Positions 53,284 through 61,614 of a DNA stretch of 64,000 bases are shown here, in pieces. The DNA is from Pyrinomonadaceae bacterium. GTDB taxonomy: Bacteria > Acidobacteriota > Blastocatellia > Pyrinomonadales > Pyrinomonadaceae. Position 1 is the stretch's first letter, and each line of letters begins with the position of its first letter. The position numbers were made by a program, and so were the translations under genes. The stretch is from the NCBI GenBank assembly GCA_014534425.1, contig JACVRN010000004.1, positions 1-64,000 of the forward strand, written 5' to 3'. The notes beneath the pieces are model-generated. The model was given only the letters and a program-made list of their open reading frames with translations. It was not told where the DNA came from and searched no databases.

Positions 53284-54426
53284 CTAATCGGCCATCAACA
53301 CGCTCAACTCGCGCAAGGGCGCGGACTCGCTCTCATCACCTTTGGCGGCCTCTTCGCGGTTGACGTGTTTATATAGAATGTCTCGCTGCTGCGGCGTGAA
53401 GCCCGCTTCGCGTATCAGGTAGCGCAGCATCTTTTCGTCCGCGCAGTTGTGCGCGCCTGCGGCTGAGACGACGTTCTCTTCTATCATAATCGAACCCATG
53501 TCGTTTGCGCCGAACCTGAGCGCAACCTGTCCCAACCGCAATCCTTGAGTCAGCCAAGAGGATTGGAAATTCTCTATGTTGTCCAGGAAGAGACGCGAGA
53601 CCGCCAGCATCTTCAAATAATCAATGCCCGTAGGCTCGTCCTTGATGCGACGACCGAGCGCTGTGTTCTCGCGCTGAAACGTCCACGGAATAAAAGCAGT
53701 GAAGCCGCCCGTCTCGTCTTGCAGGTCGCGTATGCGCTCAAGGTGTCGCACGCGATGCACGACTGTATCGCCTATGCCGAACATCATCGTCGCAGTCGAG
53801 CGCAGGCCCACTCGATGCGCCGCGCGCATGACATTCAGCCACTCGTCCGTAGTGCATTTGGTAGAGACGCGCCGTCTGACTTCATCATCCAGAATCTCCG
53901 CGCCTCCGCCGGGCAGACTGTAAAGCCCCGCCTCTTTGAGACGCGCAAGAACCGTCTCGTAATCCAGCCCCGAAATGAGATGAATGTTGTGAATCTCAGG
54001 CGGCGAAAAGCAGTGAAGCTGTAAATTCGGATACTCGGCATGAAGCGTACGCAAGAGGTCTTCGTACCACTCTATACCGAAGTCCGGGTGAAGCCCGCCC
54101 TGCATCAAAACGCCCGTGCCGCCAAGGGCAATCGTCTCGTCTATCTTCTCTCGAATCTCGTCGAGCGTACGCACGTACGTCTCCGCATGTCCGGGCCTGC
54201 GGTAGAAGGCGCAGAAGGTGCAGACCACGTTGCAGACGTTCGTGTAGTTGATATTGCGGTCGATGATGTAAGTGACAACGTCGTCCCTGTGCCAGCGCTT
54301 GCGAATCTCGTCAGCCGCCAGCCCCACGCGCACGAAATCATGCGACTCAAGAAGCTCCGTGCAATCAACGGTGGAAAGTCGCTCGCCTGCCATCGCACGG
54401 TCAAGAATTGGTTGAATGTCTTTCAT
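53284..54426 (-). CDS. mqnC: dehypoxanthine futalosine cyclase
   Basis: 380 residues. Radical-SAM enzyme of the futalosine route to menaquinone, cyclising dehypoxanthine futalosine. The [4Fe-4S] cluster motif is CNVVCTFC in TNVCNVVCTFCAFYRRPG. LMQGGLHPDFGIEWYEDLL, FSPPEIHNI, SLPGGGAEIL and the C-terminal GANDMGSIMIEENVVSAAGA fit MqnC better than the related MqnE. The start is an ATG at 54426. The mqnA gene lies 91 nt upstream on the same strand, so both are likely one operon. Confidence 0.93.
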   Translation of the reverse strand: MKDIQPILDRAMAGERLSTVDCTELLESHDFVRVGLAADEIRKRWHRDDVVTYIIDRNINYTNVCNVVCTFCAFYRRPGHAETYVRTLDEIREKIDETIALGGTGVLMQGGLHPDFGIEWYEDLLRTLHAEYPNLQLHCFSPPEIHNIHLISGLDYETVLARLKEAGLYSLPGGGAEILDDEVRRRVSTKCTTDEWLNVMRAAHRVGLRSTATMMFGIGDTVVHRVRHLERIRDLQDETGGFTAFIPWTFQRENTALGRRIKDEPTGIDYLKMLAVSRLFLDNIENFQSSWLTQGLRLGQVALRFGANDMGSIMIEENVVSAAGAHNCADEKMLRYLIREAGFTPQQRDILYKHVNREEAAKGDESESAPLRELSVLMAD

Positions 54427-54517
54427 AAGCTTTCAGCCGTCAGTCATGCTTGACCCCCTGATATTATCCCAGAGCCACGCGCAAACGTACAGCAAGGATT
54501 TGTTCTTGTTCCTGCTT

Positions 54518-55351
54518 TTATTGCTCTACCCACTTCATAGGCTTCAAAGATGGGATGAGGCCGTGCTTGTGTGCGAGTTTGTAGAAAAGCTCCAGCCCCG
54601 CCAGCATCTCTTCTCCCAGTTCAAAGCAGATGTTTTCGAGCAGGTACGTTCGTAACTCTTCGCTCGAAAGATTGAGCTTCTCTTGATAAGCGCTCACAAT
54701 CTCTTCCACATGCTCGATGCCCTCGTCGCGCGCCCGAAGGAAATCCACGGTCTTGACTCGCTCTACGGATTCATCGCGCGCCATCCACATGGCGAACACG
54801 AAGCCGAGACCCGTGTGCTCGCGCCACAGGCTAGCCATGTCGTAGACGCGCAACTCTTCGCGCGGGAAAGTCATGGCAGGGTCGCCTATAATCAATGCCG
54901 CGTCCGAGTCGTGCAGCATGGCCTGTAAATCAGGCTCGGCGCGTTTCCACTCCGGCTCAGAGCTTATGAACTCACGAAAGATTACACGAACAAGCGCGAC
55001 CGAAGTGCGAGAGGAAGTGTCTAGAGCAATGCTCTTCACGTCCTTTAATTCCATTTCCTTCGTCACCAGCACCACGCTTCGCACGCGCGAGCGCGAGCCT
55101 ACGCAGGCCCCGCGCAGGACGGCTATCTCAGGTATGCGCTGATACTCTATGACCGGAACGAGCGACGCATCCACAAGCCCCCTCGCCAGAAGTTCCGCAC
55201 ACCGCGCTGGCGCTTCGTGCGTCAAAATCTCTACCTCATCCCGCATGCTCCCCTGTAGAAAACTCCAGATGAGCGGCGCAGTGTTCAGATAACTCGACGC
55301 CGCAATACGCGGCACGCTTACCTCTTTGCCCTTCTCGTTAATGGCCTTCAC
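54518..55351 (-). CDS. mqnA: chorismate dehydratase
   Basis: About 277 residues from a GTG at 55351 with AAAGGA six bases upstream; a TTG at 55378 would add nine. MqnA converts chorismate to 3-enolpyruvoylbenzoate, the first step of futalosine-dependent menaquinone synthesis. The periplasmic-binding-like fold shows RIAASSYLNTAPLIWSFL, ELLARGLVDASLVPVIEYQR, IALDTSSRTSVALVRVIF and IIGDPAMTF. The pairing with mqnC confirms the pathway. Other mqn genes are not in this window. Confidence 0.92.
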   Translation of the reverse strand: MKAINEKGKEVSVPRIAASSYLNTAPLIWSFLQGSMRDEVEILTHEAPARCAELLARGLVDASLVPVIEYQRIPEIAVLRGACVGSRSRVRSVVLVTKEMELKDVKSIALDTSSRTSVALVRVIFREFISSEPEWKRAEPDLQAMLHDSDAALIIGDPAMTFPREELRVYDMASLWREHTGLGFVFAMWMARDESVERVKTVDFLRARDEGIEHVEEIVSAYQEKLNLSSEELRTYLLENICFELGEEMLAGLELFYKLAHKHGLIPSLKPMKWVEQ

Positions 55352-55380
55352 TTCCGTTCCTTTAAATGCAGATGTCAAAC

Positions 55381-55445
55381 GTTAGAGGTTAGAGGATAGT
55401 AAAAAGAAAGACAACTTCTGACCTCCGACCTCTTTTCTTTGCCTT
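55381..55445. repeat. imperfect palindrome upstream of mqnA
   Basis: AGAGGTTAGAGGATAGT...AAAGAAAG on the left is roughly inverted by CTGACCTCCGACCTCTTTTCTTT on the right. It lies in the divergent spacer of mqnA and the cyclase-family gene. TATATTG at about 55460 may be part of the plus-strand promoter. Confidence 0.5.
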
Positions 55446-55475
55446 CTTCTTTTCGACACATTATATTGAAAGCGA

Positions 55476-56123
55476 ATGCGAATCTATGACATCACGGTTC
55501 CGATTTCAGCCACGCGCACGCCTACTTATCCGGGCGACCCAGGGATAGAGATTAAGCAGTGGGCTTCGCTCAGCGCGGGCGACACTGCTAACGTTACGCT
55601 CCTGAATTTCGGCGCGCACACGGCCACGCACATAGACGCGCCCGCGCATTTCATAGCGGGCGCGGCGAAGGTTGACTCTCTGCCGCTCGATGCGATGATT
55701 GGGCGTGCGCGCGTCTTGGAGATTCCTGAAGACGTGCGCGCGATAGATGCGAGCGAGTTGGCAAAGCATGATATTGAAGGCGTCGAGCGATTGCTTTTCA
55801 AGACCAGGAACTCCGGCTTCTGGGCCGAAGCCGAAAGCAACTTTCGAGAGGATTTCACGTATATCGAACCGGACGCCGCGTGCTTGCTGGCGCAATCCGG
55901 CATAAGGCTCGTCGGCGTGGATTATCTTTCAGTCGAAAAATTCAAATCCGAGCGCTTCGAAACGCACATAGAGCTTTTGTCTCATGGCATAGTCATAGTT
56001 GAAGGGCTTGACCTGCTGGAAGTTCCGGCGGGAGATTACGAGTTGATTTGTCTCCCGCTCAAGGTAGCTAGCGGCACAGGAGACGGAGCGCCCGCACGCG
56101 CCGTACTACGCACACTGGATTAA
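55476..56123 (+). CDS. cyclase/kynurenine formamidase family hydrolase
   Basis: 215 residues. The metal-binding motif HTATHIDAPAHF and the opening YDITVPISATRTPTYPGDPG identify the cyclase (PF04199) family, which includes KynB (N-formylkynurenine hydrolysis). VGVDYLSVEKF and HGIVIVEGLDLLEVPAGDYE are further family elements. KynB is possible, but no tryptophan-catabolism neighbour is present. The downstream ATL gene begins 4 nt after the stop, so at least four genes to 57411 may form one operon. Confidence 0.85.
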   Translation: MRIYDITVPISATRTPTYPGDPGIEIKQWASLSAGDTANVTLLNFGAHTATHIDAPAHFIAGAAKVDSLPLDAMIGRARVLEIPEDVRAIDASELAKHDIEGVERLLFKTRNSGFWAEAESNFREDFTYIEPDAACLLAQSGIRLVGVDYLSVEKFKSERFETHIELLSHGIVIVEGLDLLEVPAGDYELICLPLKVASGTGDGAPARAVLRTLD

Positions 56124-56127
56124 AGAG

Positions 56128-56565
56128 ATGGCCGAGCATAAAAGCAAATCACACGATGGCGCGAACGCCGCAGCCGCAAGCGCCTCGTCGCGCCCGTTGG
56201 AAGATACGCCCGCATACCGCGAGCACGTTTACGAGATAGTGCGACGAATCCCTGCGGGCCGCGTCATGACCTACGGGCAGATAGCAGAGCTTCTGGGCGA
56301 AGGCTACACGCCGCGCACAGTTGGCTTCGTCATGCACGCTGCCGACGAAGAGACTACGCCCTGGCATCGCGTCATCAACTCTCAGGGCGCTTGCTCCACT
56401 GGCCGCATCATACTGCCGCCCGACAAACAACAACGCATGCTGGAAGCCGAGGGCGTGGAGTTCGACGCGCGAGGTCGCTGCAACCTTGGCCGCTACCGTT
56501 GGGTGCCGGATGAAGCTGAAGCTGAGAACAGGGAGGAATCACAAGGGAGTCTCTTTACGGATTGA
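56128..56565 (+). CDS. alkyltransferase-like protein (ATL), MGMT-fold DNA binding
   Basis: 145 residues. A six-helix MGMT C-domain is clear: VYEIVRRIPAGRVMTYGQIA, RTVGFVMHA and PWHRVINSQG. The catalytic PCHR of O6-alkylguanine-DNA alkyltransferase is PWHR here, so the alkyl-acceptor Cys is replaced by Trp as in ATL proteins. ATLs bind O6-alkylguanine and hand lesions to nucleotide excision repair. The N-terminal 25 residues are low-complexity. AAAGAG precedes the ATG. Confidence 0.9.
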   Translation: MAEHKSKSHDGANAAAASASSRPLEDTPAYREHVYEIVRRIPAGRVMTYGQIAELLGEGYTPRTVGFVMHAADEETTPWHRVINSQGACSTGRIILPPDKQQRMLEAEGVEFDARGRCNLGRYRWVPDEAEAENREESQGSLFTD

Positions 56566-56587
56566 ACAACCATTGGAGAAACTATAG

Positions 56588-56995
56588 ATGGATAACGAAA
56601 AGATTGTACGCGCTCCCTACGAAGTCAGCGCGCCGCGTTACTCCGTAGCGCACCACATGGTCACTACAGCCTTTGAGATGCCCGGCTTCGAGATTAAACA
56701 GAACCTTGGCGTAGTGCGCGGCATAGTGGTGCGCTCGCGCAATCTCTTCGTTAACATCGGCGCGGCCTTTCAATCCATGGTCGGCGGCAACATTACACCA
56801 TGGACAAAACTCTGCGAGCAGACGCGCGCAGACGCTTTCGACATCATGATTCAGCACGCGACAGAGCTTGGCGCAAACGCCATCATAGGCGCTCGCTATG
56901 ACACCACGGAACTCTCTGCGGGAGTGACGGAAGTTCTGGCCTACGGCACAGCCGTCATAGCCGAACCCACAGACCAGGGCGGCTATCGCTCATGA
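56588..56995 (+). CDS. YbjQ/UPF0145-family protein
   Basis: 135 residues. The segment WTKLCEQTRADAFDIMIQHA, followed by GANAIIGARYDTTEL and EVLAYGTAVIAEP, is the conserved core of UPF0145 (YbjQ). The family forms pentameric heavy-metal-binding-like folds; its biological role is not established. GGAGAAACTATAG precedes the ATG. It overlaps the next gene by 4 nt (ATGA), so the two are translationally coupled. Confidence 0.88.
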   Translation: MDNEKIVRAPYEVSAPRYSVAHHMVTTAFEMPGFEIKQNLGVVRGIVVRSRNLFVNIGAAFQSMVGGNITPWTKLCEQTRADAFDIMIQHATELGANAIIGARYDTTELSAGVTEVLAYGTAVIAEPTDQGGYRS

Positions 56996-57411
56996 CAGAA
57001 GAGGCCCTTTCCCCTGACGAGCTACGCCGCATAAATGAAGCGTTCGAGCGCGTCCCCTACGCACGCCTGATAGGAATAGAGGTCGGCAAATTAGAGCCAG
57101 GCGCGGCTACGCTTCACCTTCCGGTGCGCGACGAGCTTAAACAGAACCTCGGCGTCGTGCACGGCGGCGCTACCGCCTCGCTCATAGACACGGCCTCTGC
57201 TTTCGCCATCCTCACGCGGCTCAAACCGGGCGAGACTACCACCACCATTGACCTCACGATACACTTCCTGCGCCCCCTGACCGAAGGGAGAGCAACAGCC
57301 CGCGCCGTAGTGCGCCGCGCAGGTCGCCGCGTCCTGACCGTCACCGTAGACGTTCTGGACGAAGCCCAAAACCTAGTTGCCACGGCAGTCACCTCCTACC
57401 TGCGCCTGTAG
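56992..57411 (+). CDS. PaaI-type hotdog thioesterase
   Basis: 139 residues. The hotdog fold signature NLGVVHGGATASLIDTASAF, with Asp in the helix, and TTIDLTIHFLRPL are typical of the PaaI/YbgC-like acyl-CoA thioesterases, which hydrolyse CoA thioesters such as phenylacetyl-CoA. Substrate not determinable. The start overlaps the stop of the YbjQ gene. Its own TAG stop is the first part of a dispersed GTAGGGGCAGGGAC repeat. Confidence 0.88.
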   Translation: MTEEALSPDELRRINEAFERVPYARLIGIEVGKLEPGAATLHLPVRDELKQNLGVVHGGATASLIDTASAFAILTRLKPGETTTTIDLTIHFLRPLTEGRATARAVVRRAGRRVLTVTVDVLDEAQNLVATAVTSYLRL

Positions 57412-57427
57412 GGGCAGGGACAAGTCC
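57408..57427. repeat. GTAGGGGCAGGGAC repeat copy at the thioesterase stop
   Basis: GTAGGGGCAGGGACAAGTCC; the TAG at 57409-57411 is the stop codon. Only the left arm is present, and the 21-bp array starts at its end. Confidence 0.7.
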
Positions 57428-57680
57428 AAAGCTCTCTTTCCCACAGTCAAAATCGCCATTCCCACCGGCAAAATTGACTTTCCAAGCGACAAAACCTCCA
57501 TTCCCCCTGTCAAAGTTTCCATTCTCGGCGTCAAAATCGCTTTTCCCGGCCTCAAAATCAGCTTTCCAGGTGTCGAAATTCCCTTTCCAGCGTGCAAAAT
57601 TGCTTTTCCTGGGAGCAAAGATGTAATTTGGGCAGTGAGAATTCAGTTTCTGGGTGACAAAAAATGCTTTCGTGCGATTT
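57427..57680. repeat. 21-bp periodic array, 12 units, best preserved copy
   Basis: Unit starts at 57427, 448, 469, 490, 511, 532, 553, 574, 595, 617, 638 and 659: eleven intervals, ten of exactly 21 bp and one of 22. Typical unit: CAAAATCGCTTTTCCCGG plus three bases, with an A-tract and a T-tract about 9-10 bp apart. Because 21 is a multiple of three, both strands show heptapeptide-repeat frames (VKIAFPG-like on plus, GKAILTP-like on minus). These lack a plausible start or ribosome site. The rest of the 509-bp gap up to 57920 holds no gene I can support. Confidence 0.85.
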
Positions 57681-57920
57681 CAGGACAGTTCCGCAGGCTC
57701 GTTTTTCCCTTCTTTCCAGCCCCTCGCGCGGAAAAAGCCTGGAAATGGCCCGCAACAGGCCCCTTAAAATATTTATCAAGTGCGGAAATTCCTATGGACA
57801 AACTTTGTTGAATCATGCGAAAATGCGTTTGTCCTCGCTGCTGACTCTCTCAGCAGCATCTGCTTCCATTACCGGCGGATTGGATGGCAGTCCTTTCGTC
57901 CGAGTCGCTTCCGACTACTA

Positions 57921-59612
57921 ATGCACACTCTGTATCATGCCCTTCTCCAACAGCATCCACGGCAGTTAACCTCTGTCCGTTGTGCGGAGCAGACGATTGC
58001 ACAGTTGCATCGCTACTTCGAGGATGTGGTGTTGGAGAACAACCTGGCGGCGCTCGTCATAGAGAGTTTGCCGCTCAGGCAGGAGCGCTCGTTGCGCGAC
58101 TTGGCGCGCGTGCGCGAGATAGGGCGTGCCGCGCATCGCGCCTTCTTCTTTGTGGGGGCAAAGGACGCGCTCAACGACCTGCCGCTCTGCACGAACGAGA
58201 AAGAACGCGAACCTGTCCTCCTAAGGCGCGTCGAGCATGAGACGGATTTCGAGCGCTTCGTGGTCATAGCCGACACTCGATTCTCCGCCCTGCTCGCCTC
58301 GGTGCATAGCGAAGAGGATGGCTCTGAAGGCTCTGGCGGCGACGAGGTCATCTGGACGTTTGAGCCGGACATAGTCTATTCGGCGCTGGAATATTTGATG
58401 GCGCGTGTGACTGCGGAGCGCCCCTTCCAGGCCGCGTCGTTCTCCAGGGCCGTGCGCTCCTCCATGCCTAAGGCTACATCGCTACAGTTGACTGTGAGCG
58501 TGACTACGAAATTAGCGCGGCTCTTGCAGGAACAGGCGGGGCGCGAGATAGCCGTTAACCGCATCGCCACGGCCATTCGTAACTCGCTTGAACTCGACAG
58601 CGTGTTGCAGACCACAGTTAACGAAGTAGGCCGCGCGCTCAATGCTCAGGACTGCGCGCTTCGCGTCATAGGCGAGGCAGGCAAAGAGCCTTTGACGAAC
58701 TGCTATTTCCGTGACGGGCAGGGCGGCGAGAATTCCGTCGAAGAGACGGAACTCCTGGGCGACCTGGAAGCCTACAGCGTGCGGCTCGCGGGACGCTTCA
58801 AGAATTACGTGCTCGACGGTCGCAGCGACGACCAAGCGCAGCACATTCGACCCGTTGCAGCCGTGCCGCTCATCTACCAGGAGCGCTTCATGGGCGTGCT
58901 GATGGTGCGCTCCGACGATTCGACGCGCATCTGGCAGGAAACAGAAATTCTCTTGCTTCGCACGGTGGCCGACCAGGTTACAGTGGCCGTCAATCACGCA
59001 CGCCTCTTTGCACAGACACAGCAGCAGGCTTTGACGGACGGTCTGACCGGCTGCTTCAACCGTCGCTTCTTCGAGATGCAACTGGAGCGCGACATGCACC
59101 TCGCCACGCGCATGCGCCAGCCCGTCTCTCTCATACTGCTGGACGTGGATCACTTCAAGAGGGTGAACGATACCTTCGGTCACGACGCTGGTGACGTTGC
59201 GCTCAGGCAGTTGGCGGAGAGTCTCAGGCAGGAGTTGCGCGGCGTGGATACTGCCGCTCGCTACGGCGGCGAGGAGTTCGCGGTCATACTGCCGCAGGCC
59301 GGAGTCGAAGGCGCAGTCGCGGTCGCGGAGCGCCTGCGCGCACGCATAGAACGCACGGAAGTTCCGGGCGTCGGATTCATCACTGCCTCTTTCGGCGTGG
59401 CGACCTATCCGCTTCACGCCACCTCGCGCGACATGCTCGTAGGCACAGCCGACCGCGCGCTCTACACCGCGAAGAACACCGGACGCAACCGCATCTGCAC
59501 GCCGCAGATTGATGCCACGCTCACAGACAGCATGTTCGATATAGACGAGCACGTGACGGAAACGCCCGACGCACCCGAAGCGCAGGCCGAGCCTTCCTCC
59601 ATTACGGTTTAA
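57921..59612 (+). CDS. DICT-GAF-GGDEF diguanylate cyclase
   Basis: 563 residues from the ATG at 57921 (MHTLYHALLQQHP). A GTG at 57780 would add 47 residues that start in the repeat-array flank. The N-terminal 170 residues fit the DICT sensory domain (SVRCAEQTIAQLHRYFEDVV, VWTF-like DEVIWTFEPDIVYSALEYL). A GAF domain follows (about 215-380). The catalytic domain begins DGLTGCFNRRFFEMQL and carries RYGGEEFAVILPQ (GGEEF about 449-453), a functional variant. It makes c-di-GMP in response to an unknown signal. A second such enzyme is at 34348. Confidence 0.9.
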   Translation: MHTLYHALLQQHPRQLTSVRCAEQTIAQLHRYFEDVVLENNLAALVIESLPLRQERSLRDLARVREIGRAAHRAFFFVGAKDALNDLPLCTNEKEREPVLLRRVEHETDFERFVVIADTRFSALLASVHSEEDGSEGSGGDEVIWTFEPDIVYSALEYLMARVTAERPFQAASFSRAVRSSMPKATSLQLTVSVTTKLARLLQEQAGREIAVNRIATAIRNSLELDSVLQTTVNEVGRALNAQDCALRVIGEAGKEPLTNCYFRDGQGGENSVEETELLGDLEAYSVRLAGRFKNYVLDGRSDDQAQHIRPVAAVPLIYQERFMGVLMVRSDDSTRIWQETEILLLRTVADQVTVAVNHARLFAQTQQQALTDGLTGCFNRRFFEMQLERDMHLATRMRQPVSLILLDVDHFKRVNDTFGHDAGDVALRQLAESLRQELRGVDTAARYGGEEFAVILPQAGVEGAVAVAERLRARIERTEVPGVGFITASFGVATYPLHATSRDMLVGTADRALYTAKNTGRNRICTPQIDATLTDSMFDIDEHVTETPDAPEAQAEPSSITV

Positions 59613-59613
59613 G

Positions 59614-59700
59614 TTTCCCAGGGCTTCTATTCCCTTCCACACACCCGCATTTCCCTCTCCTATTCTTAAACTTCCGCTTCAAAACCTTCGTATCTAAATC
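59614..59700. repeat. possible short 21-bp array, about 4 units
   Basis: TTCC blocks recur at spacings of 21 bp (59631-59633, 59651-59654, 59672-59675) after the cyclase gene. This is similar in style to the larger arrays but too short to be certain. Confidence 0.35.
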
Positions 59701-59825
59701 CGAACAGAAGAAACAGGCGTCTCTGCATTTGTCATCGGGGATGAAAATCGCGCATGATAGTGTTTGATTTCATCCTTTCCGTCTTAGACAGAAGATTGCG
59801 GGGCGCGGCTCAGCTTGTTCGGGTT

Positions 59826-61568
59826 ATGAATGACTTACGGAAATTCGCCAGATACTTTCGGCCTTATAAAAGCTCGCTTATTACTGGAATCCTCTGCATC
59901 GTCGCGTCCGTCGCGTTCGGCCTGATGATTCCCTACATAGTCGGGGCCGCAATTGACGACCTCAAAGATGGCGTCACCTGGGCCAAGCTCACGCGCTACG
60001 CGCTGAGCGTTCTGGGCGTGAGTGTGATTAGCGGCATCTTCCTTTTCCTTCAGCGCAGAATCCTGATAGGCATGTCTCGCCACGTAGAGTATGACCTGCG
60101 TAGGGATTTCTATGCTCATCTGGTTGACCAACCACTGCTCTTCTTTCAGGAGCATCGCACGGGCGACCTTATGGCGCGTGCTACCAACGACCTTGCAGCC
60201 GTACGCCAGCTTGCTGGGCCGATGATTATGTACACGCTGCAAACCGTATTCGTAGTCGTCATAGTCCTGCCCTTGATGTTCATGATAAGCGTGCGATTGA
60301 CGCTGCTGCTGCTGGTGACGATGCCGCTCGTTTCCATCACGGTCAAATACTTCGGCCAGCAGGTTCACGTTCGCTTCGAGAAGATACAGGACTTCTTCGC
60401 GCAAATCTCTGCACGGGCGCAGGAGAACTTTACCGGCGTCAGAGTCGTGCGCGCCTACGCGCAGGAGGGAGCGGAGATTGCCGCCTTCGATTCTCTGAAC
60501 CGGCAGTACGCCGAGCGCAATTTAAGTCTGGTTCGCATTTCTGCCGTCATGCGTCCGCTCATGCAGTTTCTCATAGGCACGGGCTACGTCCTGATTATCT
60601 GGATAGGCGTGCCCCTGACCGTGAGCGGGCGCATGACGGTCGGAGAGTTCACGGAATTCAACCTCTACCTGTCTCGTCTTATCTGGCCTCTAATAGCGCT
60701 CGGCTACGTGGTCAATCTCTACCAGCGCGGCACCGCTAGCCTCAAGCGCATCAACGCCATTATGGCGATTGAGCCGGACATCACGGACAAAGCTGGCGTG
60801 CGCGAGTTTCCGCCCGTTCAGGGACGCATAGAGTTTCGCAATCTCACGTTTCGATATAACGAGCATACGGAGCCTGTACTGCACGACATTAATCTGACGA
60901 TTGAGGCGGGGCAGACCGTGGCTTTCGTGGGACGCACAGGGAGCGGCAAATCCACTTTGATGAATTTGATTCCGCGTCTGCTGGAAGCGCCCGAAGACAC
61001 GGTTCTGGTTGACGGCCACTCGGTGCGCGACTTTCCTATGACGCAGTTGCGCTCTTCCATAGGCTACGTGCCGCAGGAGACTTTCCTCTTCAGCGACTCG
61101 CTCGCGGAAAACATAGCCTTCGGCACATCAGAAGCTACGCGGCCAGAGATAGAGTGGGCCGCAGAGGTGGCCGGACTTGCCGACGACGTGCGCGATTTCC
61201 CCGAAGGGTACGAGACCCTCGTGGGCGAGCGCGGCATAACTCTTTCGGGCGGGCAGAAGCAGCGCACGGCCATAGCTCGCGCGGTCATACGACAGCCGCG
61301 CATTCTCATCCTAGACGACGCGCTCTCAAGCGTTGACACCTACACGGAAGAGAAGATTCTATCTCAGCTTCGCGGCATCATGCGCGACAGAACCAGTCTC
61401 ATAGTATCGCACAGGGTTTCGACCGTTCGCCACGCGGACTTAATCTGCGTGCTTGAGGACGGGCGCATAGTCGAGCGCGGCACGCATGACGAATTGCTGG
61501 CGCGCGGCGGCGAATATGCAGACCTTTACGAGCGGCAGCTTCTGGAAGAAGAACTGGCCGCAAGCTAA
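59826..61568 (+). CDS. ABC exporter half-transporter, degenerate-site subunit
   Basis: About 580 residues from the ATG at 59826; an ATG at 59754 would add 24. Six transmembrane helices of the type IV exporter fold (for example [21 protein letters not shown]) precede an ATPase domain. That domain has [15 protein letters not shown] (Walker A), YVPQETFLF (Q-loop), LSGGQKQR (signature) and [12 protein letters not shown]. The residue after Walker B is Asp, not the catalytic Glu, as in the degenerate site of heterodimeric exporters. It pairs with the next gene (46 nt apart). MsbA-like substrates (lipids, drugs) are possible. Confidence 0.92.
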   Translation: MNDLRKFARYFRPYKSSLITGILCIVASVAFGLMIPYIVGAAIDDLKDGVTWAKLTRYALSVLGVSVISGIFLFLQRRILIGMSRHVEYDLRRDFYAHLVDQPLLFFQEHRTGDLMARATNDLAAVRQLAGPMIMYTLQTVFVVVIVLPLMFMISVRLTLLLLVTMPLVSITVKYFGQQVHVRFEKIQDFFAQISARAQENFTGVRVVRAYAQEGAEIAAFDSLNRQYAERNLSLVRISAVMRPLMQFLIGTGYVLIIWIGVPLTVSGRMTVGEFTEFNLYLSRLIWPLIALGYVVNLYQRGTASLKRINAIMAIEPDITDKAGVREFPPVQGRIEFRNLTFRYNEHTEPVLHDINLTIEAGQTVAFVGRTGSGKSTLMNLIPRLLEAPEDTVLVDGHSVRDFPMTQLRSSIGYVPQETFLFSDSLAENIAFGTSEATRPEIEWAAEVAGLADDVRDFPEGYETLVGERGITLSGGQKQRTAIARAVIRQPRILILDDALSSVDTYTEEKILSQLRGIMRDRTSLIVSHRVSTVRHADLICVLEDGRIVERGTHDELLARGGEYADLYERQLLEEELAAS

Positions 61569-61614
61569 AGCATTTTCCAGGAACAGGATTTAAGAAGAAG
61601 ATTTAAGAGAGCAA

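Noticed and set aside
56128-56565. Active O6-alkylguanine-DNA alkyltransferase
   Set aside because: The acceptor Cys of PCHR is Trp, so it is an ATL, not a suicidal repair enzyme.
57377-57811. Heptapeptide-repeat protein on the plus strand (and a similar one on the minus strand at 57373-57618)
   Set aside because: A 21-bp period automatically keeps frames open on both strands; the start is a TTG inside the thioesterase gene and there is no ribosome site.
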